A stretch of 64,000 nucleotides of DNA from Macrocystis pyrifera (Eukaryota; Sar; Phaeophyceae; Laminariales; Laminariaceae), in assembly GCA_031763025.1 (NCBI GenBank), contig JASSKH010000035.1, positions 1,524,320 through 1,588,319 on the forward strand. Direction: 5' to 3'. A model generated the notes under the pieces. That model did not search any database. It worked only from the letters and a program-made list of their open reading frames with translations, and had not been told where the DNA came from. Made by a program: the position numbers and the translations under genes. Shown here in pieces: positions 21,101 through 32,716 of the stretch; within the stretch, counting starts at the first letter, position 1, and each line of letters opens with the position of its first letter.

Positions 21101-24100
21101 ATCCAGGGTGGGTTATTGTCCAAGGGGTTGGTGTGCTGTTCGACAAACACAACGTGTTAGTATTTATAGTAGGACGTCAAACTCAGCGCCAAGTCGCAAC
21201 CGGGGCTATAGGCCTGCGTACTGTGCGTGCCGTGCACCCCGGGAGCTACGTAGCGGTAGCATTCATAGTACAGGCAGCATGAGGGTACTGTCCCGTACAC
21301 ACGAGTTTTATATGTATCAAGCGCGTGTGTGATATGAGTAGAGTACTCATGGGCTATAGATATATATAATATGTTGCAGTTTTATAGCCTCACGAATACG
21401 AGAATAATCCAAAGAATGGATTAACCCGGCGGATATTCCGTTAGTCGAGAGTAACGTTATTTTAGGAATGTTCCCTAGGGTGGATAACCCCCTGGACGAG
21501 AGTAATATTCCTTAACGCAGATAGGACCACGAAGTGAGAAGTTCTTATATTAGCAGAAGAACGACCGGTAGCCATCGGAAAGTTCTGTAGGCGTACATCA
21601 GATAAGAGGAATTTAGGAGAGCTTGTGGCGTGGGGTGGGACGAGTATATCTGGGCGTCGAGTCCCGCCCCCTACCTCTCACTTCTCTACCAGAGCACCTC
21701 CTCAGCTCTCGCCATCAATAAGAAGATCTAAATCAGAAGAAGCGAAGCACTGCTTTCCAGCTGCCAGAACAACCTGCGTCCCTTACCACTACCCTTACCA
21801 CTACCCTAGAGCGGTCTCCGCTTCACATCTGGCGTCGTCGGCAGGACGAATGTTCTGGCCAAGCTTGGGACTGCAGCGCTTCTTCGTAGTATTTGGGTCT
21901 TATTACGAGGTGTGGGGGGATCTATAGCCTCATTTCTTTTGTTTCGAATAGCCGCATCTTCGACCACCTTTTTCCTGGCCGTTTGGGATGAACCTTGTCA
22001 TCACCCTCCGACCATCTTGTGGTCTGCATATACGACTATTCAGGGTGGGCTAATGTGATATGAGTAGAGTATTCATGGGCTATAGATATATATATAATAC
22101 GTCGCAGTCTTATAGTCTCACGAATACGAGAATAATCCAAAGAATGGATTAACCCGGCGGATATTCCGTTAGTCGAGAGTAACGTTCTTTTAGGAATGTT
22201 CCCTAGGGTGGATAACCCCCTAGACGAGAGTAATATTCCTTAACGCAGATAGGACCACGAAGTGAGAAGTTCTTATATTAGCAGAAGAACGACCGGTAGC
22301 CATCGGAAAGTTCTGTAGGCGTACATCAGATAAGAGGAATTTAGGAGAGCTTGTGGCGTGGGGTGGGACGAGTATATCTGGGCGTCGAGTCCCGCCCCCT
22401 ACCTCTCATTTCTCTACCAGAGCACCTCCTCAGCTCTCGCCATCAATAAGAAGATCTGAATCAGAAGAAGCGAAGCACTGCTTTCCAGCTGCCAGAACAA
22501 CCTGCGTCCCTTACCCTTACCACTACCCTTACCACTACCCTAGAGCGGTCTCCGCTTCACACGTGACAAAGGGAAACAATTCTGGAAAATATTTGGCAGC
22601 CTGTTTTTAATTACGCAAGTGAGTCGACAAGAAAAAAAAAACAAACACGCCACGACCGCCGTTGCGATGAGCATAAAATGGACCGTGTTGCTACGAGAAT
22701 GCTCTTCTCAACCAGCAGCAGTCCGGTGAGCGTCAGCCACGGATACTTGACGCCTTCTTCACACTACTACCGGAGGCATATCATTATCGACGTCGAAAAT
22801 AGGCGATTGCTTTCACTCGGTCTGCATGTACAGTAGTTGATGTTAATGCGGACGTTATGACGTGGATGTGGATCTTCCTTGCCGCGGATCAACTGCGGGA
22901 CGGTGACGTCAGATCATCAAGTTGTTCCGAGATACATTTTTAACCTCGATTTCTCGCCTGTATGTCGGGCAGGATGTCCGTCACCATGGCTTTTTCAGTC
23001 GGGTACGTCCCCAGATACCGCATGATGGTGGAAACTTCCTCTTGGACTACGCTGCCTGCGCGGTCGGTCGTGCATCGGCGATCAACCGAATCGAAGACAG
23101 ACAAACCGATGGCATGGGGCAAAGTGGCGAGTCAAACACCGAGTCAATACAAACTATCACCAACCAAACACGAGTCAGCCCTAGAGATATGAGTACGAGT
23201 GTCGTATATGCATACTACTTTTCTTTGCTGTGGGTGTCACTGCGCACGATCGAACCGTTCTTCGGGGTGATTGGGGCGGCCCCAGACTCCACTGTTACAC
23301 TGGTATTCCAGGGATCTGAGGGATTTCCAGAAGAGGAAATGGCGTAGGGTCAAAGGGGTCAATGTAAATTAAAACCCGAGACGAACGTCTTCCTCCGTAG
23401 GCAGAGTACGTGGTGATCGCAAGATCACAAGCCTTCTTCACTCTTAGCAGGCCTTGCTCTATAAGCAGAGAGTTCCTGGTGACCACGAGCTCACAAGCCT
23501 TCTGCACTTTTTGGTGTTGGGGATTGATTAAAATTGCCCCCTTTGACCCTACACCATATCCACTTCTGGAACCCCTCAGATCCCAGGAATACCACCGTAA
23601 TATCCTCCCCAGCTGGTTAGCCAAACAAGGCAAGCCACGCGATGTATCCTAGACCGTGGACCCAAGGTATTCTATGCCAACCACGACTCAAAAGGGGAGA
23701 AAACCAGTCCACAATTTTCCGTTGGAAAAGCCCCGCCCAGAACGCACACTATACTTGTACATGCGTCGCACTTACTCACTAATGCGGCGAAGAGAACTCT
23801 CACACTACGTGAAACATTCCTTCGCGCTCGCCCCGCTCGCCCCGCGTGACCTCGTGCGCCCCTCCCAACTAAGCCTCCCCGAAAGTCCGCCCGACCCCAA
23901 AATACCGTCGGTGACTATACCCACGAGCGTACGAATAGGGGGCTCTGGCCCACACCAGGTCTCGTCTATCTTTCGTTCTGTTCAGAGGCGGTGGAGCACT
24001 ATCGATGCACGGCTGTTGCACGGTTGCACTTTGAAGCAGCATCACGCTCCAGAGTAGCATGCAACAGCAATGACATACGACTGCACTGTACAAATACCGT

Positions 24101-24384
24101 CCTTAATTTTCTCCTAAATTCATAGAAAACACTTCGAACATAACGACAAGCAGTATCCTTTTTGAGGAATGTTATTACCAGCGTAGGCGACCGTGGTTTT
24201 ACTTGTATGAATACGTTGCTTGCAAAGAGTTGGGCATCTATCCGTATGTGAGTGAAGGAAGTCACCGATAAAAAAGTGCAGGCCCTTGTGTCTTACCCTT
24301 CTTATCCTTGTCGAACAAGGCGAAGGCTTCCTTGATAAGCCTCTTCTTCGCTTCTATCCAGTGGTCATCTTGCGCAACCGCCAT
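18195..24384 (-). CDS. DRC8: EF-hand protein, dynein regulatory complex subunit 8 / EFCAB2 type, complete
   Basis: Small calmodulin-like subunit of the nexin-dynein regulatory complex that links axonemal doublets and tunes flagellar beating. Five minus-strand exons: 24384-24297, 23055-22958, 21092-20985, 20436-20311, 18257-18195. Together they are 483 bases, giving 160 aa; human EFCAB2 is about 162 (from memory). All phases agree. It starts MAVAQDDHW. EF-hand 1 is IKEAFALFDKDKKG-SVVQEE (residues about 18-36), with Lys at loop position 5. Then come EVSTIMRYLGTYPTEKA, EDPTDLVSYAAFETKMLEIM, EVLLR-AFRAIDEEGAGYIET (EF-hand 3, weak ligands) and DAETGHIYFEDYV, ending before TGA at 18195. The second intron has a GC donor (GCGAGA). 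Introns carry the MITE at 23294, the TRIM at 21328 and a minisatellite at 19755. Confidence 0.9.
19755..20022 (+). repeat. Minisatellite, GGGGTGGCGCCTTATA-type units
   Basis: About 14-15 degenerate units of about 17-20 bp, variants of GGGGTGGCGCCTTATA, in the last intron of the DRC8-type gene. Units drift from GGCGCC to GGTGCC along the array. Confidence 0.9.
21328..21827 (+). repeat. Left LTR of TRIM element
   Basis: 500 bp with TGTGA...TCACA ends and a TATATATAATA box near the start. It contains a spurious 100-codon frame that is repeated in the right LTR. Confidence 0.88.
22054..22561 (+). repeat. Right LTR of TRIM element
   Basis: 508 bp. Same ends as the left LTR. The extra length comes from one more TA in the TATA run and one more 6-bp ACCCTT-type unit near the end. 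Confidence 0.88.
23294..23602. mobile_element. MITE with about 72-bp terminal inverted repeats
   Basis: The left arm 23294-23366 (TGGTATTCCAGGGATCTGAG ... GGTCAAAGGGG) is the imperfect reverse complement of 23529-23602. The centre has two direct copies of a GATCACAAGCCTTCT-type unit. No coding. It lies in intron 1 of the DRC8-type gene. Confidence 0.75.
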
Positions 24385-26517
24385 GTTGTCACCGCCGACT
24401 TCTCTGTGCTGCTGGTGCGACAAGTGCCGCCGCTGCCCCTCTCGACTTCTTACAGTAAATGACTGTAGCTCTGGGGCGCCTGGTATACCACACAGAGCTG
24501 GTGGTCTCACTGCCGCAGTCTATAAAACAGAAGGCTGGTCTGCTAGTTTTGTCCAGCGCTCGCTCTCTTGTCTGTGGCCTCCTGCCGTCTGCTTTATCGC
24601 GTGTCGAGTGGTATAAAAATCTTCGGCGCTTCGGCGTACGATGTACGCCCGAGCTTTCATACCGTCCATGTTTTTTTGCGAGGTACTCGTGGGTCTATCG
24701 GGTGTATTGTTTTTTTACGGGACGAAACCGTCGAATAGACATCCCTTCGCATGTGTGCAAACCCCCCATGCCTACAAAGTTGAACACAACATGGGAATGA
24801 CTATCGACAACTTGCGGTGGGTGCCGAGGTGACTCCACAGATACGCCCATGGCAATGAACATGGAATGGAACCAGATGAGAAGTCGCAGGCAGGTGGAGG
24901 ATGGGATGTGGGCGGCGTTGCAACGTCATCTTTTGGCCAGGCGGGCGGCTAATGTGGCAGCTGCGGGCTCGTGCGGTCTTTGGAAGGTGTGTACCACGTC
25001 GACCTGATGACACCTTGGCTTGGCATTTGGCACGTGGCAGTTATTGCGGCGCTCACAGGGGTTACGAGAGCTCTGCTGCTGTAGATGCATCGATCTCCGG
25101 TATACCATCAATATGAAGACGTCGAGATGCGTGTGGCATATGTTTGCAAAGTGTTCGGGTTATCTTGTTATACACCTCGCCTTCGTCTTCAGGCTCTAAA
25201 GATAATAGATTCGATTGAGTGTACGCGGGTGCGAAACACCTTTGGTGTTTCTCTTTGTAGCAGGTGCACGAATGTTAAGCGCTCCTGGTGTTGGTTGTTC
25301 CTCCCCCTCCAGCCAGCCGGCACTCCCCTCCAATCCCTCGTCGGTTGCCGCTGCAGACCCCTGTGCGCTGCTATACATCGTGTTGATAGCTTGCTCGCGC
25401 CGCATCGTGGGCACCAGATTGAGTTCACGCGATATATCCCTTTGGTATATTCTGACATTCTGACGTTCCGAGATGCATGATGCATGGATGGCAATAAAAT
25501 TATTACTCGTACCCTGCCCTTGCACTGCCTGCTGTTTTTTTTGTATCAGTAGAATAAAGTATACACTGCTGCTGTGCTTCAACTTGGACAACGACCGTTC
25601 AAACACCTGCTGCAATGATTGATCGGATAGACCGAATGAAAGAACTGAACTACAACTACAACTACTCTGTTCGACTATTATTAATAATACTACTAGCAAT
25701 TGATACTATTGATAGTCTAGTGCCACTATTAGTATGTGTACCAGGTCGTGCTGTACACACAAGGTAGACTCTTTTGCAGCAGTAGAGACCAATCTGCTTC
25801 TGCTGCAGACAGACAAATTGTTTACTGGTTGCTCACTGCTGTTTGCGTGTTACACGAAGGGGTGACGCCACCTCCTCTGTGCTATGATTAGCAAGCCTCC
25901 GCCAGGAGTAACGTACTATGTCTGTGCTCGTACGAATTTACTATTGGGACTTGAGAGGGGGAAACGAGATTGACGATGAGAAATGCCGACTACAGGAAAG
26001 ACCACTGCGTGATACCGGTACTTACGCGGATGGTGCACAAATTGGTGTCCGAGTTACGATGCAAGGAGTCTTGGAGCACGGGTGCAAACATGATCCCTGC
26101 GGTACTGTTTGCTGAGCGCTCACGATGCTCGTAGATGGTGGATAGCGCCAAAGTTGCCAACCATTGTTTTGGTCGCCTGAGCGCGCCCACCAGCGCGGGT
26201 AGAATGATCAGCGATGATTTGCGCCTGTGCCTTGCGACTTCTTGCATTGTAACTGGGACAGCAATCGATACGAAGCATCCCCCAATCATGCAGTCGTCAC
26301 TGCGGTTCAGCGTCATTTTTCTTCTCTCTGAAGTCCCAAGAGAGTTCACAGGGTGTGTAGACTGCTGCTGCACACAGCTTTACCACTTCACTGCGGCTAC
26401 TATGTTTTGTGGTATACCCTGGTATAGGCACGTCCCTCCTGGGAGGGGAACCTTGTACCAGGTAGGTACCTGGTGTAATTTACAGTTTTTACACTCGCGA
26501 GTGCCAGGTAACTTTTA
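24385..26517. other. Spacer 5' of the DRC8-type gene, nothing firm
   Basis: Short open frames on both strands, none with a family likeness. The first few hundred bases above 24384 should hold the promoter of the minus-strand gene. Confidence 0.4.
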
Positions 26518-26848
26518 AGTTTTGTCGCAATTTGGTCTGCGGAGTGTTGGCTTTCTGCACGAAAATACGCGTATTCATTAGTGTAATGCGCGTCTCTTCC
26601 CTCTCCCCACACGGGGGAGGGGAGTGAAACAGTGACGGTTTTCCCTCGTCCAGTTCCGAAGAGACGCCATGATACTAATGAACAAGCGTATTTTCGTGAA
26701 GAGTACTCTGTAGACCAAATGCGACCAGTTTCACCCCACTCCCCTCCGTGTGGAGAGAAGAGGGAAGAGACGTCATGATACTATTAATATCATACGTAAT
26801 GAACAAGCGCACTTTCGTGAAGAGTACTCTATAGACCACATGCGACCA
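26518..26848. repeat. Fold-back repeat with arms of about 110 bp
   Basis: 26523-26635 is the imperfect reverse complement of 26728-26848: ACGAAAATACGC / GCGCACTTTCGT, and CCACACGGGGGAGGGG against CCCTCCGTGTGG. A second partial copy of the right arm (GTATTTTCGTGAAGAGTACT) sits between them near 26690. Confidence 0.7.
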
Positions 26849-26854
26849 AACGTA

Positions 26855-26963
26855 AGGCGTCTCTTTTTGTTAGGAGCAGGAACGGTGCTCCGTCTCGAAA
26901 GAGATGCGTGGTCTATGGTCCAATGAATAAGGGAAGCAGCAAATGAGTACCCCCCCCCCCCCT
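26855..26963 (+). repeat. Family B repeat, copy 2
   Basis: GGTGCTCCGTCTCGAAAGAG ... CAGCAAATGAGTAC, then 13 C. Directly adjoins the fold-back repeat. Confidence 0.7.
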
Positions 26964-27424
26964 CGCCTACTATCCGAGCTATTGCACGCGACTTACCTGT
27001 CCCCCGCTCTGACACTGACAGACAAGTCCACAGCCAAAAATGACACACACCCAAAGTCCCCAATCCCGTGCGAGTAGACCTCCCAACTCCCGTAGACCCC
27101 TCCTTTCCGCCTTCCTTCCTCTATACCCCCCCCGCGCCTTTTATGCTCCCTGCTCGTGATGCAATCGGGTTGGTGGTGAGAAATTTCGATCGTTGTTTTT
27201 GCGTGCTGTATCTCGCTTCCCCTTTGCTCCTGCCGTCGATCCTCCCTGGTTTGCTGCTGCTACCACTGCTGCCGTGTAGACGCTGCTTGTATCTCTGCCG
27301 GTGCCTGCCCGATACGTGCCGCTCCGCTGCTACTGTTGCAGCTGTTTCTGTACACCTCACATATTGTGGTATCCCCGTTCCTCCTGGAACCCCCCCCCCC
27401 CCCCCCCCCCCCGTCAATCAATCT

Positions 27425-27660
27425 ATTCGACGCTATCATCTATATGCAAGAAAGTCCGCCTCACATGCGGTTATTAGTAGGATGGAGCTCACCCTTCATG
27501 CGGCTCGCCGAATACGTCACGGCGCTTCGCGCTTATTGCTGGCGATGTCTGCCTGGTCGGTGAAAACCCGACGTGCTCCGTCCCGGCATTATAGGGACGC
27601 GAGGGTCTATGGCCATACGACTACGGCCATGCATGACAATGAATACCCCCCCCCCCCCTC
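27425..27660 (+). repeat. Family A repeat, copy 3' of a poly-C tract
   Basis: A C-run at 27389-27411 is followed by the last 220 bp of family A: GTCCGCCTCACATGCGG, CACGGCGCTTCGCGCTTA, GTCTGCCTGGTCGGTGAAAA, CTACGGCCATGCATGACAAT. It ends in another C-run at 27645-27658. Confidence 0.75.
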
Positions 27661-28879
27661 CCGTGTCCCGTTTTTCCCATTTTATTTTCCGTTCCGCCAA
27701 ACTCCAGATTGTCAAGACATTCCTCCATTTTCATGTAGCGCCTCGTCTTGAAAAGTCGACGCAACATTTGTCATCGAAATATGTAATGTCCAGGCTGAAG
27801 AACCTTCAGTTGTTAATGCTGGTATACCTGGTACTGATACACGTTAATAACAAATAAAGCGGGTGCAAGTCAGTGACAGCGGATATTTTGCTGTAGACGG
27901 TACGTAGACAGCATGAGACGTTCTTCTATCGGAAAGGCGGAGCCAGATTCGGCTGCGTTGACTTGGACACTAAGAGGATGCGGCGCCACTTTGCGGCTGC
28001 ATATATTTATGCGGTTATGTTGCCCAATCGTAAGACTGCAGCACCAATTCACCTCGAGGTCAGCGTACTGCTTACCTGGTACTGACCACACCACATTGAT
28101 GTTGCATTGTCTGCGTGTTGTCTGCGGCAGCACTTAATACGCAGCTGTTCTCTATTCTGACTTCAGCAGACAGTCGCCGCATTTCTGAATCTCCCGACTA
28201 CAAGGCCTTGCTCTCTAGAATAGTTCGTCTGTATCCAGATGCCAATGCTGTGAAAATGTAGCTATACATGTCGTTCACGCCTGAAGTGCTACCTGTATTC
28301 ATCCAGACCAGATGAAGCCTGTTGTATTAAAAAAAATGCAACCGAAGTATAGGAAGTATATGTACACACAGCTTGCAAAGGGGAGCTTCGGCGAAACCCT
28401 TTCATTCTCACAGCTTAAGGAGGCGTCGTTTCAACTTTTGTAAAAGCCATACCTGGTACGTGACAGCAGCAGCAGCAGCAAGCAAACACCCGAAAATGAC
28501 CTACCTGATAGAAACTATAAACAGGGAGCGCGTTTTGGGTACGAAAAATTGGGAACTGGTCGATGAAGGAAATGTTACGTGGCGCCAAAGTATAGTTGAC
28601 TACGTACATAGGTTTCATTTGTATTCGATGGCGTTTGCTGATGTCGCCCCCGAAGAAGGGAAATCGTTCCGAAGCAACGAAAACGGAGGTGTTGGGTTTC
28701 GGTGCGACGCAGTGTAGCTGGCTGTCTCCCCCCGCTTCTCGTCGAAATCACACGCGACTACTCTCCCTTGCGAACGAGGGTATCAGCGCCACCTTTGCAT
28801 CTTACGTCGTGCTCATGTCCTGGTGTTGACCTCCTGTCCTATTTTCGTTTTGTTTCCATGATCTTGCTGTCCTCATAAG

Positions 28880-31800
28880 GCTCCCCATGTCAGTCAGTGT
28901 CGCCACTGGGACTGCGGCGTGGCCTGCGCGCAGATGGTTCTCCAGGGGCTCGGACGGGAGGTGGAGAGGTCGTCCTTGCTGGCCTCCCTCCGCACGCAGA
29001 GCGTTTGGACGATCGACCTCGCCATGCTCCTGCACCGCCAAGGCGTTAGGTGGGTTGTGATGGTCCCTAAGTCTCCGTATGGTTCAGAGGGTGAGCGTGC
29101 CGTGCGCGGCGTGCCCTCGTGCTGTCGCTGCTTGATTGTCGGCTGTACGTAGTATGTGCTGTGCTGCTGCTGCGGCATCGGTGTGTTGCGCCTGGAGCGT
29201 GTTTTTTCGAAGCGCTCATAGCATGTATAGAGGGGAATGGATATCTACGAGGCGAGCCTCTGCTGTAGAACCCATCACAGCATCATGTATTAACCAGCCC
29301 AGCGTTTGGAGGAGAGCGTATGAGTCGTGGAAAATACCTCAAGCTGTCCGTCGGTATTAAGCTAGAGAAGAAGAGAAGTACACATCGTCCATCAACATGT
29401 GGCGTGGATGATAAAATAGGTGGTGTGCGGACGGGAGGGACGGCGGGGGTTGCTGATGGCTTCCCGGATTATGAGCGTTTTCTTGCCGAGCTATCCGGAG
29501 GCGGCAGGTATGCTGGCGCTTCCTGCATGCATCGTTCTTGATGTCTGTGTATGTGTGATTTGACATGATCGATGGCGCACCCTTTGACTGCGCTCACACA
29601 TGCACGCATACCTCTGACGTTTGTCGTGGGTCTCGTGCGATCTCTGCCTCCTTCCCATCGTTGTTGTCACGCGACAGGTTCACGTACTGCACGCGAACGG
29701 CGGGGGTGACGGAGACGTACTCGACGGTAGACTTTTACCGCGCCAACTTTGACCGCGACGCCTCCCGGGTACAATCGCTATTCAAGGTGAACTTTGGAAT
29801 AGGTTGTATTTTGCCGCTTGCGCGCCCTCCCTCACACCGGTACGAGTAGTGCTCTAGAAGTATACGCGTGTCGTTAGAAATGATAAATTATTGTGCGCCG
29901 GTGGGGGCATGTCGGATGGATGGGCGGGGGGGGGGGGGGGGGGGGGGGGGGTGAGGGCGGTCTGCTCGTGTGCGGCCGTGTGTTTTATTCCATGCGGGCT
30001 TGCGTGTCTCAATAGGAAGACTTCCGAGGGAACGTGCGGTACGAAGTGATGATTGCCGGAAAGGCATCGGCCACACGACGCACAGCCCGGCCTGCTGGGT
30101 TGGGATTGGATTTTTTGGGTGCCCGACTTACAACGTGAGGGGCTGTGCATACGCGTACTACTCCAGCACGCAACATGGTGGTACTTGTACTACTACTGCT
30201 GTGCGCTCACGCTGTTGAAGATGGTCAGCACACCTCGGTCAGACCACAATCTAGGTCATCTAGAGCCTAATGTGCTGCTCTCAGTAGTTGTACGGGATCT
30301 GTATAGTACAGATCGAACCCAGGATATAAAAGTGTCGATAGATGATGCAGATTATACGGCTCCCCCCCGGCAACGTGAGCTAGATCATTCAGATCATACA
30401 TCTATCTGCCTTGAAATGTGTAGATGGTGAAGTAGGGATCGATGGTCCGCCGGAGTTGTGGCATGAGTGGTAGGGCTTTCTTTCCCTTGTCGTGTTTTCG
30501 GTGGCTGTGTTCTGGTCTCAAAATGGCTAAAAGGGCTCTCCATGCAAAGCGACCCCGTAAGTGTTCGCGTGCAACTGTGCCAAGAGGCGCTCTTGTCATT
30601 GCCCGAGAGACATCGGCAGAAACTGCATCACTCGATGCGCAGCTATAGACAGTGCGCGTCTCGCCGGCGCGCAACTGTTACCGTGTATGCATGATTCCAC
30701 CAACTGATTTCACTCAGAAACACAAACGCCTCCGTACGTTTCCTCCCTTGAGCAGGAGGCAGAGGAGGCGAAGGTAGGGGCAGTCCAGAAATCCTTCTCG
30801 TGGAAAGAGCTGGCGGTGCTCGTCTCCGGCTACGATTACGCCGCGATCGTTCTCGTCGACTCTCGGTACCTCTACCCGGCCACCCACCACACCCCTGCAC
30901 CGGCTCTTGCGCCCCCGTCACCGGCGAATGCCGTGAGACTCGGTGGTGTTTCGCCAACTTGGAGTACCCCAAAACGCCTTAACGAAGACGATGAAGGAGG
31001 CGTGTTTAGGGGTGGGTGGGTCGGTGACGACGAGGGCGGTGCGCCGTCGAGGCGACGAAGGAGGAGACCGAGAGCGTTGCAGGGCAACGGCAGACAACAT
31101 CAAGGCGCAGAGGTTTCCAGTGTGCGAGCAGCGGGGCCGACTCGTTTTCCGTCTGCGCGCTCTGCGCCGAACTTGATGGCGCCACCGTCGGTGTCGTCGA
31201 TCGCCCCGGGAGCTAAGCAGGCGACTCGCGGACGAGACGCGCGAGGGAACTTGCGAGTGTGTCCCGCACCCCACTCGTTAGCGTGGGATGGAAAATTGGT
31301 GTCCCCGTTGGTGACGCCGCCCCTGCGTCAGACGGCGCGAAAGATGCTGGGAAGAGAACCCCACGGGGCGTTAGAGTTTAGTGACGCCCTCAAAAGGCAA
31401 CGGCGAGATGGGCCGCGCGACCATGCAGAAACATGTTTACGGCGTTCGTCCTCCGCGGTGACGCTGGAAGCTCGTCCTTCGACCTCTGCCGGCACTCCCC
31501 CGTCCCCGGCCGACGCCCGCGAAGCCGGCAGCCCTCCGGGTTTTTTTTTCCGGTGCTTGCGTCACCCCCGCCCCTCAAGCCTGCAGCGTTGCGCCCCCCC
31601 CCGGTCAGCATTACCAGCAGCACCGGCAGTCCCGGACCTTGCCACGAAGCCGCGCCATCCGACGGCTCCTCTTACTGCGGGCACTACATCCTCCTCGTCG
31701 GGTGGAGTGAGGCGGACGGGGTGTTTATCGCGAGAGACCCCGCGCTGCCTCCGCCCTCCCCCCCTGCCGGCGCCTCAACGATCGCCCTGGGCGGCAGGGG

Positions 31801-32716
31801 TGACCCCGGCGCCCCCGTCTACATAACCCTCACACCGGAGGTATTAGACAGGGCGCGGCTCAGCTATGGCACAGATGAGGACGTTGTGGTGGTAGATCTC
31901 GCGTGCAGCCGCAAAGGGGTCGTTACCGCCGCGCCTCTAGCGGCAGCGGCGGCAGCGACGGCCCTGGCGGCGTCTGCCGCGAGCTCAGCAGCCGCCGCCT
32001 CGGCTCTAGTGGGACTGTTTGCCATGGCGGCGGCCGCGGCCGCTGCGCGTGCTGATGCGTCCGGGTTCAAGGAATGGGCGTGGCCGGACCCTGTGGCGTG
32101 GTTCGGGGGGCACGCCCCGGGCGGGGTTGCCGGCGACGGGGGCGTTCGCCTCAGCGGCAGCGACTCAAAGACAGGTGGTGGAGTAGGAGGTGGGGATGGA
32201 GTAGGAGTAAGAGTTGGAGTTGCAGGAGAAGGCTTGTCGCAAGGGGGTGTGGAATCGGCCGCCAAAAGGCTGGCCAGCCTTCTGTCACTCGCGGCCAGCG
32301 GGTGGCGTTTCCCGACTGTCGGGGACGCTTACCGTGGCCCGCGGGTGCCGTGGAAGACCGGGGGCTGGGGCGCCACCGGCGGCGGTGGCGGAAACGACTT
32401 GGAAACGCAGGAGGAGAGGGAGCGATGGGATGTCCGCATGGCTAGTGCCATGGAAGGACTACTGCAGGGCGGCAGACGGGCCGCGTACACCATGGAAGGG
32501 TTTCTGCAAGGGGGCGCTCACACAGTGGAAGGCTTGCTGGAGGGGGGCAGAAGGGCCGCCTACAGTTTCCGGGATAGCCTTGCCGATGCGGTCGACTCTC
32601 CGGGAGGGGCAGGCGCAGAGTGCTGCGCGGCTTTGGAGCGATCGACTCTCCACGCGTGGAATCCTCCCGGATCGCCAGTGTCGCCCAGCATCGGGGCGGT
32701 AATGTCTCCAGCGTAA
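28880..32716 (+). CDS. GUCD1-type guanylylate-cyclase-domain protein (PF09778), first exon not found
   Basis: Family named guanylyl-cyclase-domain-containing protein 1; biochemical role poorly known. Exons 28880-29049, 29678-29786, 30756-30865 and 31609-32716, with phases in agreement. Diagnostic segments in order: APHVSQCRHWDCGVACAQMV, SVWTIDLAMLLHRQGVR, then a TYCTRTAGVTETYSTVDFYR block, YDYAAIVLVDSR, SYCGHYILLVGW, FIARDPA and SYGTDEDVVVVDL. Cys of WDCG, His of CGHY and Asp of RDPA are kept, like the C-H-D layout of the related papain/C39-fold peptidases (inference). After the domain there are about 265 further residues: a nearly pure Ala stretch, Gly/Val-rich DNA and repeated EGLLQGGRRAAY units, ending at TAA 32714. 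The initiating exon must lie upstream with a phase-0 donor. Confidence 0.88.

Larger units (their letters stand above)
21328..22561 (+). mobile_element. TRIM-type LTR retrotransposon (no coding capacity)
   Basis: Two near-identical direct repeats of about 500 bp flank only 226 bp of internal DNA. Each repeat starts TGTGA and ends TCACA, as LTRs do, and a 4-bp duplication CGTG lies on both sides (21324-21327, 22562-22565). Just inside the left LTR is TGGCGTCGTCGGC, placed like a primer-binding site. A G-rich stretch (CAGGGTGGGC) precedes the right LTR. The LTRs differ by about nine substitutions and two small indels by eye, so insertion is fairly recent. With no gag/pol it would need help from an autonomous element. 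It lies in intron 2 of the DRC8-type gene. Strand is assigned from the primer-site position. Confidence 0.88.

Noticed and set aside
21625..22610. Two similar protein frames starting MAWGGTSISG
   Set aside because: They lie inside the two LTRs of the TRIM element and are repeated only because the LTRs are.
28373..28717. 114-codon plus frame as first exon of the GUCD1-type gene
   Set aside because: No family likeness and no phase-0 donor that joins it to 28880. The true first exon remains unknown.
29320..29541. Extra exon (DGFPDYERFLAELSGGG) in the GUCD1-type gene
   Set aside because: It has a plausible donor, but the flanking exons at 29049 and 29678 join directly in phase and the family has no insert there.
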